The position numbers and the translations under genes are program-made. From Wurfbainia villosa (lineage: Eukaryota; Streptophyta; Magnoliopsida; Zingiberales; Zingiberaceae), in contig CM046000.1 in NCBI GenBank assembly GCA_025175895.1, positions 96,580,753 to 96,644,752 of the forward strand: 64,000 bases of DNA, given 5' to 3'. The stretch's first letter is position 1, and every line of letters starts with the position of its first letter. Under the pieces are notes generated by a model. It made no database searches. It had not been told where the DNA came from and was given only the letters and a program-made list of their open reading frames with translations. This document shows, one piece after another, positions 55,746 to 64,000 of this stretch.

Positions 55746-57392
55746 CTAGCGTGAATCAATCACGCTCTTAGGAACCCAAAACCGATTTGAACTCCTAGGG
55801 TTAATTAGGTATTCCTTAGGGATAACCTCCCTAGATACCTTCCTAATGACCCTCCTAGGCTTATTAGCCTTGGTCATTTGGGTCTTACCTAGGTTGACTC
55901 TAGGGGTAACTCCCCTTGCAACCTTCTTAGTGGCCACCCTAGGTTTCCTAGAAACCTTAGCTACTAGGCACAACCCTTGGTCAACTCTAGGGATGACTTC
56001 CCTATTGACCTTGGTCTTCCTAGACCTAGTTTGTGTTCCATAGTCAAATGGAACACTATGATAAGCCACTTTAGGCTTAGGTTTGTGACCCAAACCTTGC
56101 TTGCCCTTGGTTGACTTTTGACTCTTAGGTCCTTGGTGTTGACTTTTACTTTTGGACCTAGAAGTTTGACTAATTGACCCTTGCATTTGATTTTGCATAA
56201 CCTTAAGGGTCTTTTCAAGTTTTTCAAGCCTTGATCTCAAGGCTTGATTTTCCTTTTCTAATATCTCAATTTTTGATTTTTCATTTTCTCTTGAGATATT
56301 TTTATTTCTAGGCATATGTCTAGATTTCTTAGCATTAAAGCCTAGATGTTCTCCTATTTTCTTAATGCTTTCCTTAGGTAATATATTTTTAGGGACATTA
56401 GTTCCAAATTTCTTCTTATTTCCTAAGTGAACACTCTTAGCTCCTAGGCAAATATATCTATTATTTCTAGCATGCTTTTCATGCACAATAGCAAGACTAT
56501 TAAAATTATTCCTAGCATGCTTCTTATCCCTAGAAATTGAAGGTGCATTAATAAATTTTACCTTAGGGTTTGCCTTGGAGGCTCCCCCTACTTGTGTTGC
56601 TCCTTCTTGCCCTTTCTTATTTCCCCTTGGACATTGACTCCGATAATGTCCCTTTGAGTTGCACTTGAAGCATATGATGTGCTCCTTGCCTTTAGGTGTT
56701 GGGGAACCGGCATCCTTGACTTTTGGTGCCGGTGGAGCTTTCCTAACCTTCTTTGGGCACTTGCTCTTATAGTGCCCAAATTCCCTACACTCAAAACACA
56801 TAATATGATTTTTATTGGAAGATAAAGTGTTTGAGTTACCTAGGGTGGTGGTAGGTGCCGGAGTTGAATTTTGAGCTTCCTCATCTTGATCGGATGTTGA
56901 AGGCTCTTCTTGAGGTTGCTCCGATGTAGAGGATGGTCTCTCCTCCTCAATCCTAGAAGTGGATACTTCTTCCACTTCTTCCACCTCTTCTTTCTCCGAT
57001 TCAGAAGTTGACTCCATCTCAACTTCCGATTCCTCACTTTCACTAGAGGATGAGCTCTCTTCATGGAGTCTTGCCAATTTCCTCCATAGCTCCTTGGCAT
57101 ACATGTAATCCCCTAGCTTGCACAAAATATCATTAGGAATTAAATCTTCCAAAAGTTTCGTTACCTTAATTTCGGTCTTGAGCTTTCGACGTTGCTCTTG
57201 GGTCCACTTTTTCAATTTTAGGACATTCCCCTTCTTATCCCTAGGGGGTTCAAGGCCTTCAATGAGGATGAACCAATCCTCTATGTTCATCATCAAGAAT
57301 GTTTCCATTCTTGCTCTCCATGCCGGAAAATCTTCTGGATCATATGGAGGTGGAGTGTTGATTTCCCATCCAAGCTTGTCTTGGAATTCCAT
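55746..57392 (-). CDS. gag: Family A Gag-like protein, 548 aa, intact
   Basis: The best preserved gag in the window. The ORF opens with MKMEFQDKLGW; the Met at residue 3 (57392) is chosen because A1, D and A2 start at that point. Gag N-terminal part to about residue 115 (FPAWRARMETFLM ... AKELWRKLARLHEE), then an acidic Ser/Glu tract in place of the second half of the UBN2 domain. Two complete CCHC knuckles lie near residues 198 (CFECREFGHYKSKC) and 240 (CFKCNSKGHYRSQC). They are followed by a coiled-coil-like ENQALRSRLEKLEKTL and a strongly basic tail ending FWVPKSVIDSR. Likely role: RNA-binding structural protein of virus-like particles. No protease or pol follows before the PPT. Confidence 0.92.
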   Translation of the reverse strand: MEFQDKLGWEINTPPPYDPEDFPAWRARMETFLMMNIEDWFILIEGLEPPRDKKGNVLKLKKWTQEQRRKLKTEIKVTKLLEDLIPNDILCKLGDYMYAKELWRKLARLHEESSSSSESEESEVEMESTSESEKEEVEEVEEVSTSRIEEERPSSTSEQPQEEPSTSDQDEEAQNSTPAPTTTLGNSNTLSSNKNHIMCFECREFGHYKSKCPKKVRKAPPAPKVKDAGSPTPKGKEHIICFKCNSKGHYRSQCPRGNKKGQEGATQVGGASKANPKVKFINAPSISRDKKHARNNFNSLAIVHEKHARNNRYICLGAKSVHLGNKKKFGTNVPKNILPKESIKKIGEHLGFNAKKSRHMPRNKNISRENEKSKIEILEKENQALRSRLEKLEKTLKVMQNQMQGSISQTSRSKSKSQHQGPKSQKSTKGKQGLGHKPKPKVAYHSVPFDYGTQTRSRKTKVNREVIPRVDQGLCLVAKVSRKPRVATKKVARGVTPRVNLGKTQMTKANKPRRVIRKVSREVIPKEYLINPRSSNRFWVPKSVIDSR

Positions 57393-57450
57393 CTTCACCC
57401 TCTAGCCTTTTGCCTTAGCTCCCAGTTGTTAATCCGTAGAAGAGCCTTGG

Positions 57451-57462
57451 GCTCTGATACCA
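57451..57462 (-). promoter_or_regulatory. Primer-binding site of A3
   Basis: Complement reads TGGTATCAGAGC, two bases from the 5' LTR. Confidence 0.93.
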
Positions 57463-57464
57463 TT

Positions 57465-58923
57465 TGTTAGAAATATTGGAACAGCTAGAGGGGGGGGGGG
57501 TGAATAGCGTTTCGCCCGATCGTGGATGGAATTCGATCTCGTTCGTGTCTACAATTTCGTTAGCGCAGCGGAATATATATAATGATAAAAGCAATAACGA
57601 AATGGACACAACACAAATCACAACAGGAGCATATAACGTGGTTCGGAACCGAACCGGTTCCTACTCCACGGATTGGGTTCGTACGAACCCTAGCGATGCC
57701 ACAAACACCACTAACCAATAAAACTCCTTCTTGACACAAGTCAAGGGTGGGAAACCCCTTACAAGTAATCTTACAACAATAAGATACAAATACAAGCAAT
57801 TACAATAATGAATATGAAATACAAGTAAAGAAAAGACTTTACAACACTTGTTTTGATTGCTTGAATGCTTGGTTGCTTGCTTGCACTTGGAGACCTGATT
57901 TGCACCAACAAATCGCCCCAATAGCCCTCAAGAACCGATTACTTTTTCCTCCATCACGAGCTCCATATATAGCTTCAACCTGTGCTGGAAAAAGTCGATC
58001 AGTCGACTGATCGGGACCATCAGTCGACTGATGCCACTGTTGTCGTGAGACAACGGCTAGTTCCACGTTGGATAAGTCCAACGGAACTACCATCAGTCGA
58101 CTGATTGTGACCATCAGTCGACTGATGGAGTCCTCACTCGACCAGTCGAGTCTCGACTCCATTCTGTGGCCGAATTCTCGAGCACCAGTCGACTGATCAC
58201 ACGATCAGTCGACTGCTCGAGCCATCAGTCGACTGCCAACCTATGGCAGTCGACTGCTAGGCCATAACCCGCAGTCAAACCCTAGTTGACTCGGTCCAGT
58301 CGACTGCCACATGGCACCAGTCGACTGGCACACCTCAACCATGAGGTTTTAACTCAAGTATGGTTCCCCCATACTTGCTAGACCACCCTTAGCCTAGACC
58401 TAAGCCTTCTAGCCACCTCCATCAGCCTCACGCCTCTCGGATCCCTCCAAGTCATCCATGACTTGTTCATCCATCGCGCTAGCCTTCAGGTGCTTCCATC
58501 GGCTATGTCATGCTAACGGTGTCTACACCGCCAAGGCACATTGGACTTACACCGCCAAGACTCCGCTTGGACTTTACGCCGCCAACCATTGGACTTATGC
58601 TGCCAAGACTACCGCTTGGACTTTACGCCGCCAATATTAATCCCCTTGGACTTCAAATGTCAACCCATGTTGGACTTTCCATGCCAAGACCATGCTTGGA
58701 CTTTCCTTGCCAACTCATGTTGGACTTTCCATTTGCCAAGACCCATGCTTGGACTTTCCTTGCCAACACATGTTGGACTTTCCATTTGCCAAGACCCATG
58801 CTTGGACTTTCCTTGACAATTATATTGTCATATGTTTTTGTCGAAACATCAAAACACATCAAAACATCACTCGAGCCAAACTCGAGTCCTGATCAATCGT
58901 GACCTGGGCCGATTGCACCAACA
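57465..58923 (-). mobile_element. 5' LTR of A3
   Basis: Uninterrupted partner of the split LTR 46899-47226 plus 52702-53825. Many intact CAGTCGACTG palindromes (58007-58326) where the partner has CGATCGATC-type words (53090-53220). Hairpin array 58530-58820. TATA-like CTATATATGG (complement of 57963-57972). Confidence 0.94.
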
Positions 58924-60982
58924 TGTCCCACTTTGACTTCTCCATCATATGGTCAATCCCATATCAACCATATAGTCCACCCATTGTCAAAAATTGGTCA
59001 ACGCATCATCAAACATCAAAACACCAACATTAAAACACTACTCGAGTCTGATCAATTGTGACCTAGGCCGATTGCACCAACAATCTCCACCTTTTTGATG
59101 TTTGATAAAAACCAATCCTTTGAGTTAGAACACTAACTCAATCCAATCCTCCCAATTGTCCAAATTGAGAATTCCACATTCTCCCATTAATTCTCACACA
59201 TCACTTCTCCCCCTTTTTGACATACATCAAAAAGGCTCTCCCCAAGGGTATCAATGTCTCATATCCCAATGAGATCTTATAATCTCCCCCTTGGTCCATA
59301 AAACATGTAAGATGCCTTCACTCTTCCTAGTAATATGTCTCATATCACTAAAGAGAGGCAATCCTCAAACTCTCCCAATTCTCAAAATTCTCCCCCTCTT
59401 GAGGAAGAACACATCCATCATCCCATGATAGATAACCTCCCCCTAAAGGCTTGCTCCCACTTGATCATTGCACCAACAATGTCCTTGGAGAGTCCCTAAA
59501 TCTATAGGAACACTAAACCATCAAAATTAAGGACAAAAGTTCAAACTTGAACTTTCACACACCTTAAAATTGATACGCACAATACACAACTCTCCTGATC
59601 CATATCCAATGGATTTTCACCCTTTATAATGCTTTCTAAAGCATATCCTAGGGTTAGGAGTGTTAGTGCAATCGACACAGTCACGATTGACTAGACTTGA
59701 GTTTGATTCGAGCGGTATTTTGATGTTCGACAAAATGTATGACAATATGATTGTCATGGGAAAGTCCAAGTCTTGAGTACTTGGCAATGGAAAGTCCAAG
59801 TCATGGGTACTTGGCATGGAAAGTCCAAGTGGGACACTTGGCAATTAGAAAGTCCAACATGGGTTGGCATGGAAAGTCCAAGCATGGGTCTTGGCAAGGG
59901 AAAGTCCAAGCTTGAGTCATGGAAAATGGAAAGTCCAACATGGGTTGACAAGGGAATGTAGGGATGTATACTGAAAAGTCTACCTTTTGTATGAACATCT
60001 TTATTTTGAAATAAAAATCACATGATCATTGCCTGCATTTTTATGGTTATGCAATATTGTCTAATACATTACATTGTAGATAACATGGTGTGTGGTGTCA
60101 CACGGGAGATCATGTTATCGGCTCCTTGTAAAGTATAAGTAAAGGCCCACAACCGAGATGGCTTTGGACAAACCATCGGAATGGTTTGTAGTGTGATTTG
60201 GTATTGGTTTGTCTTGACCATAGAATCACACTAGTGCACTTTGAGTGTATTGAGCAGGACCGACATAGAGGTGATTCGATTTATTGCTGACTACATAATT
60301 GAATCGGACCTCAGATATTATTATGTACATGCTCTTAATCCCAATATAATAATGGGCACATATACTTAGTATTCATCTCTTTGATTTACCAATGGCGAGA
60401 TTTATAGATTAAATTGATAGGCTCGGTAAGTTGGGAGATGATATTATTTATATGGTGTGCCGTTGATTATAGGAGGAAATCGTGTCCTATATATTAGGAT
60501 GATGATGTCCCCTTGAGGAGCTCATAAGGTTCATCATGTAAACCCTGCAGGTGGACTTGGTCCGGCATGATGAAAAGGTTGAGTGGTACTACTCATGGAG
60601 TTAGATGTTGATTAATTAATGGTCAGTAAATTAATTAATCGACGGACATTCGAGATATTAAACACGGGGAGAAAATGTACAAATAATATATAGAGCCCAT
60701 ATTATCATATGGGGGTTGGTGAGGTAGATCGATGATGATCCTTTAGTGGATTGGATTATCATTAGTGGATCGGACTTTATGTGGGCTTGATCCATGGGTG
60801 GCCAAGATCCAACTCCTCCTCATGGTTCCTAATGTAGCCTATTAACACCTCATGAAGTTTAGATCCAATGGATAGAAACAAAACTCTAGATCCAAAGGTA
60901 GAGATTAAATCTCTAGATCCGACGGTTGAGATTAAATCCCTAGAACCAATGGTGGAGATTATTTGGAGGCTTATCCCTAACT

Positions 60983-60990
60983 CTATAAAA
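60983..60990 (+). promoter_or_regulatory. TATA box of the 59957 LTR
   Basis: CTATAAAA in a TCTATAAAAGGG context, about 1.03 kb from the LTR start. Confidence 0.6.
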
Positions 60991-61864
60991 GGGCTTGATG
61001 GGTTGGCGTGGAGATGAATCCAAGGAGAGCTAGGGTTTTGGGCGGCAAGAGAGGAATCCTAGTTGAGATAGGATTAGGGTTTGGAGGCTTAGGGTTTTGG
61101 AGGCTTGGGCGGCACCAAATAAGGAAGTTTTTCCTTTCTTCTTCCTTCTCCATTGGCCAACATCCAACACCTTTTCCAGCCCCTTTCCAGCCCTTGGTCG
61201 GCGCCCAAAGGCTCTCTTCTCTTCTCCTTGAGTGGTGGAAATAAGACTTAGGGGTCTCCCTTGGTGTCTTGGTTGGTTTCCATCATCATCTCCCTCTCTT
61301 TGTTGGCCGGCGGCAAGGATTATTTTTGTTCCTTGTTGGTTGGTTTTAGGGAGGAGAAAAACCTTGTTTCTATTCTTCCTTTTGCTTTGGAAGAGCAAGG
61401 AAGAAAGATTTGCGATCTAGGAGCTTCGACTTTTTGTAGATCGTCGCCCACACGATGTCCGAAAGGAGGAAGGTCATACATTAGAAGATCGAGAGGTACA
61501 TCGATTCTCTAATTTTTATATGTTACATGTTTGTATTTGTTTTTTAACTATGAGCATGATATAAATCTGTACATGGCTAAATAATACTTGGATCCCAAGA
61601 ATAAATACAAAAACCGGTGATCCGGACATCGTCTATTCCGCGGCTACTCATAGAATAGAGGATGGTCGCTTGAACAACGAGTTTGTTCAAGTGTCCTCTC
61701 TAAACGAATAGCACGATGATGACTTGGTTGTTTAAGCAATCCCTTGTGTCTAGGATTAAATCTTTTAATCCAGGGACATCGATGGGATCGCCATGAACAA
61801 ATGACCAAGGTGAAGTAGGAAGCGAAGTTTCCTCTCACGGACTCGATAAGAAAAAACCTACAAT

Positions 61865-61876
61865 TGGTATCAGAGC
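61865..61876 (+). promoter_or_regulatory. Primer-binding site kept in the recombined LTR
   Basis: TGGTATCAGAGC, two bases after the LTR end. Confidence 0.9.
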
Positions 61877-61894
61877 TTCCGGGCAAAACCTACA

Positions 61895-63125
61895 GGGAAG
61901 TCCAAGGGTTGATATTGGTGGCGTAAAGTCCAAGCGGGAGTCTTGGCAGCATAAGTCAAATGGTTGGAGGCGTAAAGTCCAAGCGGGTGTCTTGGTAGTG
62001 TAAGCCCAATGTGCCTTGGCGGGATAAACCACGTTAGCATGACAATAGCCGATAGAAGCACCTGAAGGCTAGCATATGGATGAACAAGTTATGAATGACT
62101 TGGAGTGAATTGATAGGCGTGAGGCTGATAGAAGTGGCTAGAAGTCTTAGGTCTAGGGTAAGGGTGGTCTAGCAAGTATGAGGGCATTATACATAGGGTT
62201 AAACCTCATGGTTGAGGTTATCAGTCGACTGGGGCTTTGGACTAGTCGACTGGGGCTTTGGACCAATCGATTGGTCAAGTGTTTTGACACTTGACAGCTA
62301 AGTTGACTCTTGGCAGTCGACTGGGGTTATGATCAATCGACTGTCATGAGTCGACTAGGGTTTGACTGTGGCAAAATGCCTTGGCAGTTAATTTCCAAAT
62401 TAGGCGATTAAGCGGCGTGATCGATACCCTCCATGGCGGTCATTGCTGGTCGGGAATTCTGAGAGAAAAATGCTCGATGTAGCCGATTAATTGGTCACTA
62501 TGACCACAGCGATCGGCAATTTGGGTAATGGTGTCGTCGATTATGTCGTTGGCTTGAATGTCGACGTGGAGTAAGTCATTGTCTCACAATGGTACTGTTG
62601 GCAGTCGACTTCCAAGTGTAGAATCAGCCCGAAACAAGCATAAAAAGGAGGAGCTTGGGGAGGATTTCCACAGTGATTTTTGGGGAGATTTTGGAGGAAA
62701 ATTGCTTCTGCATTTCAGACCTTCAAGAGCAAACCAAAGCAAGCTATAAGCAAAGAGTTCAAAGCAATTGTTGTAAAGTGTTCTTTACTTGTTTTGTTTA
62801 TTGTCTTGTATTCGCTTGTATTTCATTGTATTACTTGTGTAATCATTGTACGAGGTTTTCCGCCTCTGACTTGTTGTCGAGAAAGAGTTATTAGTTGTGT
62901 TTTCATCACTAGGGCTCGTTTGAGCTCAACTCGTGGAGTAGGAACTCTAACATTCCAAACCATGTTATATCACTTATATTTGTGATTGTATTGTGTATTT
63001 GTTTTATAATTATTATTTCCATTACGTACACTATCATTTGTAGCAAGCACGTGATCAATTTCCATCTTTGTCAATGAACGCGCTATTCACCCCCCCCCCC
63101 TCTAGCAGCCATCAATGTTCTAACA
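61895..63125 (+). mobile_element. Second part of the 5' LTR of F
   Basis: Continues the hairpin array (to about 62010), palindromes at 62220-62350, then GGCGGTCATTGC/CGATCGGC words at 62405-62520 in place of further palindromes. CATAAAAAGG at about 62639, a C10 run before CTCTAGC, end CTAACA. Confidence 0.88.
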
Positions 63126-63127
63126 AT

Positions 63128-63139
63128 TGGTATCAGAGC
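63128..63139 (+). promoter_or_regulatory. Primer-binding site of element F
   Basis: TGGTATCAGAGC, two bases after the LTR. Confidence 0.93.
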
Positions 63140-63199
63140 GAGGCTACTCTTCATTTGGACTAACCACCAAGGGAGCACCGCTAGAGGGTGAAGAAGAAG

Positions 63200-63746
63200 A
63201 TGGAGAAGTCAAGTCTTAAATTGGGTCGCGACATCAACACACCTCCTTCATACAAAATTTTTAGAGCTAAGGGATTTGACTAATGGAGGATGTGGATGGA
63301 GAATTTCTTGATGATGGACATCGAGCAATGGTTCATCATACTAGACGAATTCGAACTTCCGAGGGGTCCAAAAGGTGGATACCTCAAGAAGAAGAAATGG
63401 ACCGAAGAGCAAGTCCAAGCCTTCGAAAGAAATGATAAGGTAATGCAATTGATATTAAATTCATTACCTAATGATATTGTGTCTAAGTTAGGTGAATTTC
63501 TAGATGCCAAGGAGATATGGGAAAAATTGGCCAAGCTCCATGAAGAACCATTCATGGCTCAAGTAGAGAGAGAGCCCAAAGAAGAAGAAAGTTATTCCTC
63601 ATAAGAAAGTGAGGATTCGAAAGTTGATAGGGAATCAACATCCAGATCGAGATCAGTGGAAGAAGAGGTAGAAGTAGAAGCAGTCTCCACCTCTAGGATT
63701 GAGGGGGAGAAGATTAGATCGCCGGAGCAAGGGCAAGAGAAAGAAG
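63200..63746 (+). pseudogene. gag: Family A gag of element F, stop codons, cut by a new LTR
   Basis: ATG at 63200 gives MEKSSLKLGRDINTPP. A TAA at codon 28 sits just before WRMWMENFL, the W-x-x-x-M-E motif. The gag N-terminal part continues (KKKKWTEEQVQAF ... AKEIWEKLAKLHEE), then an acidic part with another TAA at about 63602. The frame is ended by the LTR inserted at 63747; no knuckles are reached. Confidence 0.86.
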
Positions 63747-64000
63747 TGTAGGGTCGATCAGTGGCCGGCTAGAGGGGGGTGAATAGCCTTTATCGTAGAT
63801 GGTGGAAGTCGTTCGTTCGTTGCTCATCTACAAACACTATTAGCGCAAGCAGAATATACTAATACAAATAATTAAAGACAAAACAAAGGAAGAATAGAAA
63901 CACAAATGCTAACACCACAATGTAATGTGGTTCACGGCCTCGTCGCTAATCCACGGTCCGATTCATCCAAGGTGAATCACGCCTCAAGCTTTCACTATTC
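63747..64000 (-). mobile_element. Start of a family B-like LTR, minus strand, runs off window
   Basis: Plus-strand TGTAGGGTCGATC followed by CTAGAGGGGGGTGAATAGCC, the complement of the usual LTR end. A hairpin of family B type lies near 63923-63955 (GTGGTTCACGG...AATCCACGG). The preceding AGAAG (63742-63746) may be its TSD. Confidence 0.85.

Larger units (their letters stand above)
46899..58923 (-). mobile_element. Full-length family A element A3, split by B2, TSD TGTCC
   Basis: TGTCC flanks both sides (46894-46898 and 58924-58928). Removing the insertion restores a normal hairpin-array unit of E. On the minus strand: 5' LTR 58923-57465, PBS, intact gag, about 1.9 kb non-coding, PPT, 3' LTR 53825-46899 with B2 inside. 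Confidence 0.95.
45590..59660 (-). mobile_element. Family A element E, minus strand, split by A3 and cut by F
   Basis: 3' LTR begins at 45590 (TGTTGGAACTTCG on the plus strand), is interrupted at 46898 by A3, and resumes at 58929 up to 59082 (ends GATTGCACCAACA). The PPT complement follows (59083-59095), then 3' non-coding sequence to 59660, where element F enters. The gag of E is not in the window. Confidence 0.86.
59957..61894 (+). mobile_element. Recombined LTR of another copia family, TSD GGGAA
   Basis: GGGAA flanks both sides (59952-59956 and 61895-61899). A 1.9-kb LTR (59957-61862, TGTAGGGATG...AAACCTACA) is followed two bases on by TGGTATCAGAGC, then TTCCGGGC, then a second AAAACCTACA ending at 61894. 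It is thus one LTR plus PBS plus the last bases of a second LTR; internal DNA is deleted. TATA-like CTATAAAA at 60983-60990, followed by GC-richer leader-like DNA. ORFs there (for example 61030-61398) match nothing known. Confidence 0.9.
59661..63746 (+). mobile_element. Family A-like element F, 5' part
   Basis: 5' LTR starts TGTTAGTGCAATCG at 59661, is interrupted at 59957-61894, and ends TTCTAACA at 63125. PBS and a broken gag follow, cut by a new LTR at 63747. Left flank AGGAG (59656-59660); the other end is beyond the window. Confidence 0.88.

Noticed and set aside
60966..61512. A host gene with TATA box and leader at 60983 onward
   Set aside because: The whole stretch lies within an LTR bounded by a TSD; the ORFs are short and unlike known proteins.

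Overview
This is a gene-poor, transposon-packed stretch of a flowering-plant nuclear genome. It shows nested Ty1/copia LTR retrotransposons with tRNA-iMet primer sites, Ty3/gypsy pieces, a CACTA-like end and a tRNA-like SINE. The style (many long-LTR Sirevirus/Maximus-like copies) would suit a monocot, but the species cannot be named from the sequence. I see no convincing host gene. The many short ORFs are mostly read-through of tandem repeats inside LTRs.

Three related Sirevirus-like families dominate. Family A (LTR about 1.4-1.6 kb) and family B (LTR about 1.2-1.3 kb) encode only a gag-like protein followed by 0.9-1.9 kb of ORF-poor DNA, so they look non-autonomous. Family C (LTR 1.24 kb) carries gag, protease, integrase and reverse transcriptase and is the only pol-bearing element here, but it is heavily mutated. 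All three share a PBS (TGGTATCAGAGC) two bases after the LTR, a polypurine tract just before the 3' LTR, an LTR end of the type ATTCACCCCC...CTCTAGC...CCAACA, and in U3 an array of the palindrome CAGTCGACTG. A and C also carry a U3 array of AGTCCAAG...CTTGGCA units, each a small inverted repeat.

Layout. 1-630 is the end of an LTR. 790-2239 is a solo LTR (TSD GTTAG). 2290-2965 is a 30-bp minisatellite next to a CACTA-like end. 3985-22516 is the 3' part of a family A element. Its 3' LTR is split by the family C element (6255-21899, TSD AGCCC), which is itself broken by a truncated family A element (from 11712), a fragment with a possible spliced plant-transposon gene, an inverted SINE-like pair and a gypsy LTR. 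22517-38700 is an Athila/Tat-like gypsy piece, split by family B element B1 (23589-37249, TSD TATAG). B1 contains a full minus-strand family A element A1 (26522-33290, TSD AAACC) and a solo LTR (33498-35057, TSD GGATG). 39166-45589 is a family A-like element D. Its 3' LTR is hit by minus-strand element E (from 45590), E's LTR by minus-strand A3 (46899-58923, TSD TGTCC), and A3's LTR by minus-strand B2 (47227-52696, TSD ATACA), a four-level nest. 59661 onward is element F, whose LTR contains a recombined LTR of another family (59957-61894, TSD GGGAA) and whose gag is cut by a further LTR starting at 63747.

The inferred working system is that A and B supply Gag-like proteins and cis signals but no enzymes, so they would depend on reverse transcriptase and integrase from a family C-like partner. 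The two gag reading frames that remain open over their full length (13207-14790 and 55746-57392) show that the gag coding sequence has not simply decayed everywhere. The most unusual features are the covarying hairpin units in U3, a conserved two-tier hairpin in the transcribed LTR, and blocks in which the CAGTCGACTG motif is replaced by unrelated GATCATTGC/CGATCG words while flanking LTR sequence is unchanged.
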